This document shows positions 30,308 to 38,445 of a stretch of DNA of 64,000 bases, piece by piece. The notes under the pieces were generated by a model. The model had not been told where the DNA came from. It did not search any database and saw only the letters and a program-made list of their open reading frames with translations. Both the position numbers and the translations under genes were made by a program. The DNA comes from Mariniphaga sp. (GTDB lineage: Bacteria; Bacteroidota; Bacteroidia; Bacteroidales; Prolixibacteraceae): assembly GCA_024636975.1 (NCBI GenBank), contig JAGXGA010000017.1, forward strand, positions 1 to 64,000, in the 5' to 3' direction. Position 1 is the first letter of the stretch, and every line of letters begins with the position of its first letter.

Positions 30308-30904
30308 ATGATACATCCGATTTTAAAGTTCCTGGCAGAACAAATGAATGCTTACATACAGGATCAAAACAGATCAGATACGGATATTACAGATCCGGTT
30401 GTAATTCTGCAGAATATTTCAAGACTTGATGATGATTTACTTAAAACCACCAACAAGATTATAATTTCCCTGGTTAATATTTCAGAAGAGACATCGATGA
30501 AAAATAATCCGGATTATATTTCTGTTAGAAATAATCTGACCACATATAAAAATGCACCGGTAAATCTTAATTTATACGTTATGTTTACTTCATTCATGAC
30601 GAATTATGAAAATGCCCTTATTTATCTTTCTCTTGTATTAACTTTTTTCCAGGGTAAATTTTATTTTAATCTCAAAAACAGTACTACCACGGTTGAAGGT
30701 TTGCCTGATGATTTTCATATCATACTTGATATGTTCAATCTTGGATTTGAACAGCTAAATTATGTATGGAGCACTTTTGGAGGAAAACAACATCCTTTTG
30801 TGTGCTATAAAGTCAGGTTACTTAAAATGGAAAGAGAAAGTACCAGTGAGATTACCAGTGTTATTAGTGAAGTAGCAATTGACGGACGTAGTAAGGTAAA
30901 GTAA
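30308..30904 (+). CDS. eCIS cap/terminator protein, DUF4255 (Pvc16-type)
   Basis: 198 residues. DUF4255 proteins cap the distal end of the tube and sheath in Afp/PVC-type particles. The N-terminal pattern MIHPILKFLAEQMNAYI, then DPVVILQNISRLDDDLLKTTNKIIISLVNISEE, then PVNLNLYVMFTSFMTNYENALIYLSLVLTFFQ, is characteristic. It opens the eCIS array, so it probably sits behind the main promoter. It is shorter than Pvc16, holding only the core domain. Confidence 0.9.
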   Translation: MIHPILKFLAEQMNAYIQDQNRSDTDITDPVVILQNISRLDDDLLKTTNKIIISLVNISEETSMKNNPDYISVRNNLTTYKNAPVNLNLYVMFTSFMTNYENALIYLSLVLTFFQGKFYFNLKNSTTTVEGLPDDFHIILDMFNLGFEQLNYVWSTFGGKQHPFVCYKVRLLKMERESTSEITSVISEVAIDGRSKVK

Positions 30905-30919
30905 AATTCTTATTTATTT

Positions 30920-32125
30920 ATGAGTCAGGTTATACTATATAAAAATCTTTTTGAGGTTAAGGTCAGACACCATTTCTTTCTGAATAAAGGAGAATTGGAA
31001 TGGGATTCAATGAATACGGAAGAAAAGAACAACCAGGAAGAAAAATTTGACGTTCGTGAAATTTTGGACATAACACCGACTATGGATTGCAAGAAATTAC
31101 TAAATGCTCACAATTGCGTTTTCAGGAAAACTACTTCAGGTATATTGGTTGGAATAAAAGCTATACCGGATTCTGCCAACGCTGGCAAATTTAAACCATT
31201 TGTTTCGTTAACCAATGAAACGTTCAGATTTGCGGTTAAACTGAAAGATTATAATTTTTTGAATTACACTGCACTTTCACTTCAATCGACCAGAAATAAA
31301 TTATATGTACTTAGTAACAGTAATTATAATTTTTCTAACATTTTTCCTTCGCTTACTGGTATCCCGCCGATTTTTGAAATTGGAAAGACCTATATGCCGG
31401 GCGATATGTTATCAGATAGTGCTACCAGCCAAACCAAGTTGTTTACAGCATTGGCAAAAACAACTGCTGATCCTGTTGGTTCGGCAGACTGGCTTACCGA
31501 AAACCAGGGAACTAACACACCCTTGAGCTATATTAATCTGAATGATAGTTATCCTGTCGCAAACGGATATTTTACGTATTCCATGAAAGAAAAAGATTCA
31601 TTACCAATTGCACATATAAAAGATGCCGCAGGAAATACCATCAATCCGAAAATGGAAATTCTTCAGGGCGATTTTTATACACTCCAGGTTGATATGTTAA
31701 AGTTTAAAGAGGGGTTTTATACTATAAAAATCGACAGTGATAATCCAGCCTATCATGATGATGTTACTTTTTATTTAATGCAAAGCAGCGATACTCCGTT
31801 TGCTTTAATTGAGATAAAGGTTAAAAGCATACAACCTGCATATGATCTTATAAATCAGGGTAATTTAAACTTGCCTGTTTTCGAAATCAGGTTTCGTAAC
31901 CGACACACGTATTGGCGATATATTAGTAAAAAATTTAGTGCTCCGTTTATTACTGAAGATCCCTTACCGCTGACACGATATGGGAACATAGAAGTTCTGA
32001 AGCCACCAGAACCGGAAGAAACTGAACCTGTGGCACTACCTAATCCATCGGTGAGACTGATAAAGGCAGAAGCTATGGTAAATGAAACTGAAACAAAATA
32101 TTACTCTGATATTCATATAAATTAA
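30920..32125 (+). CDS. Unknown eCIS protein between cap and sheath
   Basis: 401 residues with no signal peptide or membrane segment, and a beta-rich composition. I do not recognise the family. Residues 151-197 (TYMPGDMLSDSATSQTKLF, continuing to DPVGSADWLTEN) resemble the Y-x-x-G-D-xx-V ... L-F-x-A ... P-x-x-S-x-x-W spacing of small carbohydrate-binding modules of the CBM5/12 type. The C-terminal part ends in a proline/glutamate-rich linker (LKPPEPEETEPVALPNPS). Lying between the DUF4255 cap gene and the sheath gene, it could be a cap adaptor or a decoration protein exposed on the particle. Both roles are inferences from position. Confidence 0.75.
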   Translation: MSQVILYKNLFEVKVRHHFFLNKGELEWDSMNTEEKNNQEEKFDVREILDITPTMDCKKLLNAHNCVFRKTTSGILVGIKAIPDSANAGKFKPFVSLTNETFRFAVKLKDYNFLNYTALSLQSTRNKLYVLSNSNYNFSNIFPSLTGIPPIFEIGKTYMPGDMLSDSATSQTKLFTALAKTTADPVGSADWLTENQGTNTPLSYINLNDSYPVANGYFTYSMKEKDSLPIAHIKDAAGNTINPKMEILQGDFYTLQVDMLKFKEGFYTIKIDSDNPAYHDDVTFYLMQSSDTPFALIEIKVKSIQPAYDLINQGNLNLPVFEIRFRNRHTYWRYISKKFSAPFITEDPLPLTRYGNIEVLKPPEPEETEPVALPNPSVRLIKAEAMVNETETKYYSDIHIN

Positions 32126-32140
32126 TTTAAATAGAATCTC

Positions 32141-34069
32141 ATGGCAACAGTTTACAAAACTCCTGGTGTCTTTGTTGAAGAAATTCCAAAAATACCGCCG
32201 TCAGTAGCCCAGGTTGAAACAGCGTTACCTGCTTTTGTTGGCTACACAAATAAAGCAGACGAAATTGCTCCCGGTGATTTGATTAATCAGGCTAAGCGAA
32301 TTGGGTCGCTGGTCGAATTTGAACAATTTTACGGTACGGGTCCTTTGTCGGATGTAACTGAGGTAAATATCGACAGTAATAACAATTTCATTTCGGCAGT
32401 TGTAAATAACAGTTTTTACATGTACGACTCGTTGCGGATGTTCTTTGCAAATGGTGGAGGCGATTGTTATATTGTTTCCATTGGAAAAAGCGATAAATCC
32501 ACAACAATTTCTGATTCCGACTTTACAACTGGTATCGATGCACTTCGAAAAGAAGATGCTCCGACAATTATTCTGTTTCCCGATGCTGTTGCCCTGGCTG
32601 ATCCGGCACTTGCTACCGTTCAGCAGGCAGCCTTGCTTCAGTGTGCCGACCTTGGTGACAGAGTTGGTTTGTTTGATGTGAAACATAATGATCCACTGGG
32701 TATCAATTTCAGAAATAATATCGGTATTAATAATCTGAAATACGGTGCTGTATATTCACCATGGTTAAAGGTGAATTTGCCAAAAGTTATCAGATACACC
32801 GAGGTTCAGTCTGTTATTAAAAGAGCAGGTATATCGGTTACCCTATCCGGATTGACTACTGATACTGACGTTCAGGCAATAATTGCCCAGGTCGAACAGG
32901 CATATACCGATCAGGAAAATATTACGGCAAAAACAATAGCTTTAAGCCCCCCCAATGGAGTTTTGTCGGATCAGTTCAATTCATTGGTTGCTACATTTAA
33001 TTCTACCAATTCAAATGCAAATCTGAAAGCTATTTTTGATTTTCTTGCTTCGATTGGTGTTCAAATCAATGGTTTTGTAAATGGCGGAGCAGGCGACGTA
33101 ATTACGCTTCCTGATTTTCTTGCAGATGTAAATGCAGCAATAACCTCCAATTTTGATCCTGTTTTTGAAGATATCATTGCCCTCAACCTGGAGGCAGTGG
33201 CAGATATAACCGCAGCTTTTACCGGTTCAGATTTCTCTGCACTGGTTGCTGGATCATGGCCTTTGGCTTCAGCAGCCACAGCTTCAAATGATATCAGTGA
33301 GGCGAACGACAACGACCGTAGAATGGCAGCGGTAAACCTGGTTAAACCGTTATTCGATACATTAAATAAGGCGTATCAGAGTTTGACAGTAAATGCAGCC
33401 AGCTCATATACGAAAACACTGGATGAATCCCTTGCATTAACATTTCCGGTATACAAAAACATACTTACAGGAGTTGGCAAAAGCATGACAGTTATGCCTC
33501 CGAGTGGTGCAGTAGCCGGTGTATATGCACTGACCGACAGAACACGTGGCGTATGGAAGGCTCCGGCCAATGTTAGTTTGAATAACGTATTGGCTCCTGA
33601 TACGGTGTTTACCGCGTCAGAACTCGACAACCTGAACGTGGATACTGTCGCAGGAAAGTCAATTAACGCAATTCGCCATTTTACCGGCAAAGGAACTCTT
33701 GTGTTTGGTGCCCGTACGCTTGCAGGTAACGATAATGAATGGCGTTATGTTGCGGTTCGAAGATTTTTTAATATGGTAGAAGAAAGTTGTAAAAAATCTA
33801 CTGAGCCATTTGTTTTCGAATCAAACGATGCCAACACATGGGTAAAAATCCAGGGTATGATAGAAAACTTTCTGACTACATTGTGGCGGCAGGGAGCTTT
33901 GCAGGGAGTTAAACCTGAACATGCCTTTTACGTAGCAGTAGGTCTTGGGAAAACGATGACGGCACTCGATATTCTTGAAGGAAGATTGATTGTGGAAATA
34001 GGGATGGCAGTTGTTCGTCCTGCTGAATTCATCATTTTACGTTTTTCACATAAGTTGGCTGAAAGCTAG
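32141..34069 (+). CDS. Contractile tail sheath protein
   Basis: 642-residue sheath subunit that contracts to drive the inner tube through the target envelope. The N-terminus MATVYKTPGVFVEEIPKIPP and the strand-exchange C-terminal domain (about 530-642, YVAVRRFFNMVEESCKKSTE to FIILRFSHKLAES) are typical of eCIS and phage sheaths. The core signature MPPSGAVAGVYALTDRTRGV is near 450. Between YGAVYSPWLKV (about 205) and that signature are some 230 extra residues where compact eCIS sheaths have only a short link, giving an outward-facing inserted domain rich in Ala, Asn and Ser. Only one sheath gene is present, whereas PVC and Afp have three. Confidence 0.95.
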   Translation: MATVYKTPGVFVEEIPKIPPSVAQVETALPAFVGYTNKADEIAPGDLINQAKRIGSLVEFEQFYGTGPLSDVTEVNIDSNNNFISAVVNNSFYMYDSLRMFFANGGGDCYIVSIGKSDKSTTISDSDFTTGIDALRKEDAPTIILFPDAVALADPALATVQQAALLQCADLGDRVGLFDVKHNDPLGINFRNNIGINNLKYGAVYSPWLKVNLPKVIRYTEVQSVIKRAGISVTLSGLTTDTDVQAIIAQVEQAYTDQENITAKTIALSPPNGVLSDQFNSLVATFNSTNSNANLKAIFDFLASIGVQINGFVNGGAGDVITLPDFLADVNAAITSNFDPVFEDIIALNLEAVADITAAFTGSDFSALVAGSWPLASAATASNDISEANDNDRRMAAVNLVKPLFDTLNKAYQSLTVNAASSYTKTLDESLALTFPVYKNILTGVGKSMTVMPPSGAVAGVYALTDRTRGVWKAPANVSLNNVLAPDTVFTASELDNLNVDTVAGKSINAIRHFTGKGTLVFGARTLAGNDNEWRYVAVRRFFNMVEESCKKSTEPFVFESNDANTWVKIQGMIENFLTTLWRQGALQGVKPEHAFYVAVGLGKTMTALDILEGRLIVEIGMAVVRPAEFIILRFSHKLAES

Positions 34070-34123
34070 CAGATATGATTTCTAAGTTATTATTTGAATA
34101 CAAACAATTTAAAATAAAAGGAC

Positions 34124-34552
34124 ATGGCTAATTATCCTCTTCCCAAGTTTCATTTTCAGGTACAATGGGGCGGCGAACGGGTAGGTTTTACAGAAGTAAC
34201 CGGACTCGACAAACAGGTTGAAGCAATTGAATACCGTGAAGGCAGTAGTCCTGAGTATTCTAAAATTAAAATGCCGGGCATGCATAAATACAGTAATATC
34301 ACGCTTAAAAGAGGCAGCATGGGCGGTGATTCGGATTTCTATAAATGGATTAATACCACAAGTTTAAATACCGTTGAACGGCGCGATATTATTATCAGTT
34401 TGCTTAACGAAACCCACTCTCCTGTAGTATCGTGGAAGGCAAGAAATGCATTCGCTGTGAAAGTACAGGCAAGTGACTTAAAAGCCGACGGTAACGAAGT
34501 GGCTATTGAAACCCTGGAACTGGCGCATGAAGGTTTAGATATTCTTAGTTAA
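34124..34552 (+). CDS. Inner tube protein 1 (gp19/Hcp-like, Pvc1-type)
   Basis: 142-residue tube subunit of the T4 gp19 family; hexameric rings of it stack inside the sheath. MANYPLPKFHFQVQWGGERV, FTEVTGLDKQVEAIEYREG and the ending ALNIETLELAHEGLDI-type motif (here EVAIETLELAHEGLDILS) are canonical. It follows the sheath gene by 54 bases and precedes a second tube gene. It is probably the main lumen-lining tube subunit that contacts loaded effectors. Confidence 0.95.
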   Translation: MANYPLPKFHFQVQWGGERVGFTEVTGLDKQVEAIEYREGSSPEYSKIKMPGMHKYSNITLKRGSMGGDSDFYKWINTTSLNTVERRDIIISLLNETHSPVVSWKARNAFAVKVQASDLKADGNEVAIETLELAHEGLDILS

Positions 34553-34598
34553 ACCACTCATTAAGGAGTTAATTTAGTTTACTTATTAAATAAAAATT

Positions 34599-35057
34599 AT
34601 GGTGACACCTGTTGCAGGCGGTTATTATCCACCACTGGGATTTCATTTTAAAGTTGAATTTGTCAGTTTGGGTAATAATAATGACACACGTTTTCAAAGT
34701 GTTACAGGTTTGAATGTGGAGTACGATACTGAATCATTCAAGGAAGGTGGGGAGAATCGGTTCGAACATAAATTACCGGTTCGTACAAAGTATCCCGATC
34801 TCTCATTAAAGCGTGGTATGCTTACCGATTCAGCAGTTATAGACTGGTGTGTTGATGCTTTGCAGAACCGAATTTTTAGCCCGGTTCAGGTAAATGTTTC
34901 ATTGTTAAATGAAAAACATGAACCGATAACTACATGGCAGTTTTATAACGTATGGCCCAGGAAATGGAGTGTGAGCGATTTTAATGCTCAGGAAAATTCT
35001 TTGGTGATTGAAACACTTGATTTATGCTATAACTACTTTACAATAAACCGAAGCTAA
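34599..35057 (+). CDS. Inner tube protein 2 (tube initiator, Pvc5-type)
   Basis: 152-residue gp19-family protein, only distantly similar to the upstream tube gene. It shares the fold signals YYPPLGFHFKVEFVSLG, FQSVTGLNVEYDTESFKEGG and NSLVIETLDLCYNYFTINRS. In PVC/Afp a second tube-like protein joins the tube to the baseplate, and its place just before the baseplate genes fits that role. Its stop codon overlaps the next ATG by one base (TAATG), so translation is coupled. Confidence 0.92.
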   Translation: MVTPVAGGYYPPLGFHFKVEFVSLGNNNDTRFQSVTGLNVEYDTESFKEGGENRFEHKLPVRTKYPDLSLKRGMLTDSAVIDWCVDALQNRIFSPVQVNVSLLNEKHEPITTWQFYNVWPRKWSVSDFNAQENSLVIETLDLCYNYFTINRS

Positions 35058-35230
35058 TGCCACTGGAAATAAAAGAACTACAGATACATGTGACTGTAAA
35101 TGACCAACAGGCTAAAGCAGTGGCAAATGCTGCGCCTGGAGGACAGATTGCTAAGGATGCCCAAAAAGCAATGCTGCAGCAGATAATCGATGATGTAATG
35201 GACATTTTAAACAGCCAAAAAGAACGTTAA
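35057..35230 (+). CDS. DUF5908 small eCIS protein (Pvc6-type)
   Basis: 57-residue protein (MPLEIKELQIHVTVNDQQAK onward, ending LNSQKER). DUF5908 genes are found almost only in eCIS loci, between the tube and LysM genes, matching pvc6. The exact structural role is not known to me. It overlaps the upstream stop by one base, and its own stop is directly followed by the ATG of the LysM gene with no gap, so the three genes are translationally coupled. Confidence 0.88.
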   Translation: MPLEIKELQIHVTVNDQQAKAVANAAPGGQIAKDAQKAMLQQIIDDVMDILNSQKER

Positions 35231-35926
35231 ATGGCATCAGGAGAATTCGAGAAATTAAAAATTTATGCTTACACTGACCCCGGTTGTGGCGATGATCATC
35301 TTGCTGATTTGGAGGAAAATCCGATAACAGCGATGATTAATCCCGAAAATTACACGCTTGAAACTAAAGTTGAATTTAACGACGGTCAGGCAGGTGGTAC
35401 AAGTGGCAGTCAGCCCAGGTTCGAGAAAAAGCCACCCGGTGAACTTGCTTTCGAATTTTTATACGATAACACCGGAATCATCGATGGAAATAGAAGAGAA
35501 GATATTTCGGATGATTTGGTAAAACTGAACGAGTTTTTGATGGGATACGATGGTGATATACATCAAACCCGGTTTTTTAAATTCGTTTGGGGTACCAGTC
35601 TGATGAAAGGGGTATGTTCATCGCTCAGTGTCACGTATAAATTGTTTAACCCTGATGGAAAACCAATAAGGGCTATTTGCAAAATAACTATTCGTGAGGT
35701 AGCTGAGGAAGAGGCGCGTGTTTTGGAAGAAAACAACAGCTCGCCCGATCTTACACATTTCAGGATAGTTAAAAAAGGCGATACGCTTCCACTGATGTGT
35801 TACAAGATTTATGGCGATTCAAAATATTATATCCAGGTTGCTCAGATGAATAAGCTATACAATTTCAGAAATCTCAAAGCTGGTGATGAAATATTTTTTC
35901 CACCCTTTGCAAAAACAAATAATTAA
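35231..35926 (+). CDS. LysM-domain baseplate/tail assembly protein (gp53-like, Pvc7-type)
   Basis: 231 residues. The N-terminal domain (1-165) is of the T4 gp53/Pvc7 tail-assembly type, including the segment PGELAFEFLYDNTGIIDG. A C-terminal LysM domain spans about 175-229 (HFRIVKKGDTLPLMCYKIYG to LKAGDEIFFPP). In related particles this protein clamps the spike hub to the first tube ring. LysM is used here as a structural module rather than for wall binding. Confidence 0.92.
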   Translation: MASGEFEKLKIYAYTDPGCGDDHLADLEENPITAMINPENYTLETKVEFNDGQAGGTSGSQPRFEKKPPGELAFEFLYDNTGIIDGNRREDISDDLVKLNEFLMGYDGDIHQTRFFKFVWGTSLMKGVCSSLSVTYKLFNPDGKPIRAICKITIREVAEEEARVLEENNSSPDLTHFRIVKKGDTLPLMCYKIYGDSKYYIQVAQMNKLYNFRNLKAGDEIFFPPFAKTNN

Positions 35927-35928
35927 AA

Positions 35929-37677
35929 ATGCCCACTGAAAGAAATATACCGTCAGAAAAGCCCAAAAGCGTTGTAACGCATACAATTCTTAGTGGCGAT
36001 AATGAGGTTTCCCGTAAATATCAGCTATTATCAATTATTGTGAATAAGGAAGTAAACCGGATTCCAACAGCAACATTGGTTTATGTGGATGGTGAACTCA
36101 GCCGGCAAACTTTTGATTTAAGCAGCCAGCCCGATTTTGAACCCGGAAAGGAAATCGAAATTCAAGTTGGTTACAGCAACGACAACAAAACGTTGTTTAA
36201 GGGTATTGTCATAAAACACAGCATAAGAGTCAGGGATAAAAACTCGCTCCTGATTGTGGAATGTAAAGACAAAGCGGTTAAAATGACAGCAGCCTGTAAA
36301 AGCAAATATTCCCTTGATGTGAAAGACAGTGATGTGATTGAAGAACTCATTGATGCTTATGGATTGGATAAAGATGTTGCATCAACAACGGTTACACATA
36401 AGCAGATTGTTCAGTACAATAGTACCGACTGGGATTTTATGCTTTGCCGCGCCGATGTTAACGGACTTCTGTGTATTGCTAATGATAATAAGCTTTCAGT
36501 GGCTCCGCCTGAGTTAAGTGCCGATGCTGCGCTTACCGTTCAATATGGAGCTACAGTTCATAATTTGGATGCTGAAATTGATGCTCGTTTGCAGTACAAG
36601 TCGGTTAAAGGTTCAGTTTGGAATTACACCGATCAGGAGTTGATTTCGGATATTGAAGCCGAAGAGCCAGCGGTCCCCGAAGCTGGAGATATTTCACCTG
36701 ATGCTTTGGCTGATGTTATCGGAGAATCAGAATTTAGGTTGTACAACAGTGCAAAAATTGAAGAGCCCGAATTGCAGGCTTGGGTAAATGCAGCATTGTT
36801 AAAAAACCGACTGGCCAAAATCCGTGGAAAAGTAACAACCGATGGAACTGCCGAAGTTTTACCTGGTCAGCTTATCCAGCTAATTGGTGTTGGGAAACGG
36901 TTTGAAGGAAAACTGTTTGTAACCGGAATACGGCATCAGGTAACTGATGGGCTTTGGCAAACAACATTTCAGTTTGGAATTAATCCGGTATGGTTTGCGC
37001 AAACATATAATGTTCAGCAACCGTTGAGTGGCGCTATGTTACCTGCTATTCAGGGATTGCACATTGGTATTGTTACGCAGCTGGAAAATGATCCTGATGG
37101 GGAAGATCGGATTCTGGTTAAAATTCCGGTGATAAATAACAATGAGGATGGCATTTGGTGCCGGCTTGCATCACTCGATGCAGGAGAAAATCGTGGCTTT
37201 GTATTCAGACCTGAAATAAGTGATGAAGTTATAGTCGGTTTTATAAATAACGATCCTCGTCATGGCGTTGTTCTCGGAATGCTTCACAGTAGCGCCAAAC
37301 CTGCGCCTGTTCAGGGAAGCGACGATAATAACGAAAAGGGTTATGTAAGTCGTAGCGAAATGAAAATGATTTTTGATGATGATAAAGTCAGCTATAAGCT
37401 AGAAACTCCGGGAGGAAACAAGTTTGTTGTTTCGGAAGATGAAAGTGCAATTTACCTGGAAGATCAGAATGGGAATAAGTTTACCATGAATGAAGACGGG
37501 ATTTCTATTGAAAGTATAAAAGATATTAAGCTGAAAGCAGCAAGCGATTTGAATGCAGAAGGTGTAAATATTGGAATTAAAGGTAGTGCTCAAACTAAAG
37601 TGGAAGGGAGTGCCAGTGCAGAAATATCGAGTGGAGGTTCAACGACTGTTAAAGGTTCAATTGTAAATATTAATTAA
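35929..37677 (+). CDS. VgrG-like central spike/hub protein (Pvc8-type)
   Basis: 582-residue spike that forms a trimer in the centre of the baseplate. Residues 1-360 correspond to the gp27-like hub (phage late control D family), and about 370-460 to the gp5 OB-fold domain (LHIGIVTQLENDPDGEDRIL to VGFINNDPRHGVVLGMLHSS). The repetitive tail (about 470-582), with short G/S/N-rich turns such as NKFVVSEDESAIYLEDQNGN, forms the beta-helix needle. No C-terminal effector extension is attached. It starts two bases after the LysM gene, and the tip protein gene follows. Confidence 0.95.
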   Translation: MPTERNIPSEKPKSVVTHTILSGDNEVSRKYQLLSIIVNKEVNRIPTATLVYVDGELSRQTFDLSSQPDFEPGKEIEIQVGYSNDNKTLFKGIVIKHSIRVRDKNSLLIVECKDKAVKMTAACKSKYSLDVKDSDVIEELIDAYGLDKDVASTTVTHKQIVQYNSTDWDFMLCRADVNGLLCIANDNKLSVAPPELSADAALTVQYGATVHNLDAEIDARLQYKSVKGSVWNYTDQELISDIEAEEPAVPEAGDISPDALADVIGESEFRLYNSAKIEEPELQAWVNAALLKNRLAKIRGKVTTDGTAEVLPGQLIQLIGVGKRFEGKLFVTGIRHQVTDGLWQTTFQFGINPVWFAQTYNVQQPLSGAMLPAIQGLHIGIVTQLENDPDGEDRILVKIPVINNNEDGIWCRLASLDAGENRGFVFRPEISDEVIVGFINNDPRHGVVLGMLHSSAKPAPVQGSDDNNEKGYVSRSEMKMIFDDDKVSYKLETPGGNKFVVSEDESAIYLEDQNGNKFTMNEDGISIESIKDIKLKAASDLNAEGVNIGIKGSAQTKVEGSASAEISSGGSTTVKGSIVNIN

Positions 37678-37689
37678 AATTGAAGAATT

Positions 37690-37977
37690 ATGCCAATGGC
37701 AGCCAGAGTAGGAGATATGCATGTTTGCCCGATGGTAACGGGCACTGTGCCACATGTGGGAGGTCCTGTTATGCCACCTGGTGCACCGACTGTTATGATT
37801 GCCGGAATGCCTGCAGCAACAGTGGGAAATATGTGTACATGTACCGGACCGCCTGATACAATAGCAGCAGGTTCAGCAACCGTTTTTATTGGTGGTGCAC
37901 CGGCAGCAAGAATGGGAGACAGCACGGCACATGGAGGTACAATTGTAATTGGTTGCCCGACAGTAAATATTGGTTAA
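37690..37977 (+). CDS. PAAR-repeat spike tip protein (Pvc10-type)
   Basis: 95-residue cone that sharpens the spike end and usually binds a metal ion. It contains repeated PAAR-like turns: MAARVGDMHVC, PPGAPTVMIAGMPAATVGN, TVFIGGAPAARMGDSTAHGG and TIVIGCPTVNIG. The cysteines and histidines are in the usual places for metal binding. It lacks any extension domain. Gene order (spike, tip, gp25) differs slightly from PVC, in which gp25 comes before the tip gene. Confidence 0.95.
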   Translation: MPMAARVGDMHVCPMVTGTVPHVGGPVMPPGAPTVMIAGMPAATVGNMCTCTGPPDTIAAGSATVFIGGAPAARMGDSTAHGGTIVIGCPTVNIG

Positions 37978-37993
37978 TTTTAAAAAAAAAACA

Positions 37994-38434
37994 ATGAGCG
38001 ACAAATATACGAGCGATGATTTTTTAGGGGTTGGTTGGAGCTTCCCTCCAGTTTTTAATAAGCAAACAGGTTCGTTAGAAATGGCCGGAAAAGAGAATGA
38101 TATTGAGCAGAGTTTGCATATACTTCTGACTACATCTATCGGTGAACGGGTAATGCAGCCCAAATACGGTTGCAATATGAATACTCTGATTTTTGAACCA
38201 CTAAACACAACCATAAAAACCACTATGATTGACAAAATAAAAACAGCTATTCTGTTTTTTGAGCCAAGGATTGATGCAAAAAAGATTTCACTGAATATGC
38301 TGAATGAACTGGAAGGCGAAGTTTTGGTTGAAATCGATTATGTGGTGAGAGCTACCAACAGCCGCTTCAATTTTGTCTTTCCCTACTACATTAACGAAGG
38401 AACTGAATTGAATTTTTTAACAACCAATAAATGA
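37994..38434 (+). CDS. gp25-like baseplate wedge protein (Pvc9-type)
   Basis: 146-residue protein of the GPW/gp25 family that nucleates the sheath at the baseplate. The start is the ATG at 37994 (MSDKYTSDDFLGVGWSFPPV). A TTG eight codons upstream overlaps the tip gene and is unlikely. The family motif is intact: DIEQSLHILLTTSIGERVMQ followed by PKYGCNM. It is closely linked to the following large baseplate gene. Confidence 0.94.
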   Translation: MSDKYTSDDFLGVGWSFPPVFNKQTGSLEMAGKENDIEQSLHILLTTSIGERVMQPKYGCNMNTLIFEPLNTTIKTTMIDKIKTAILFFEPRIDAKKISLNMLNELEGEVLVEIDYVVRATNSRFNFVFPYYINEGTELNFLTTNK

Positions 38435-38445
38435 TTTAATAAAAG

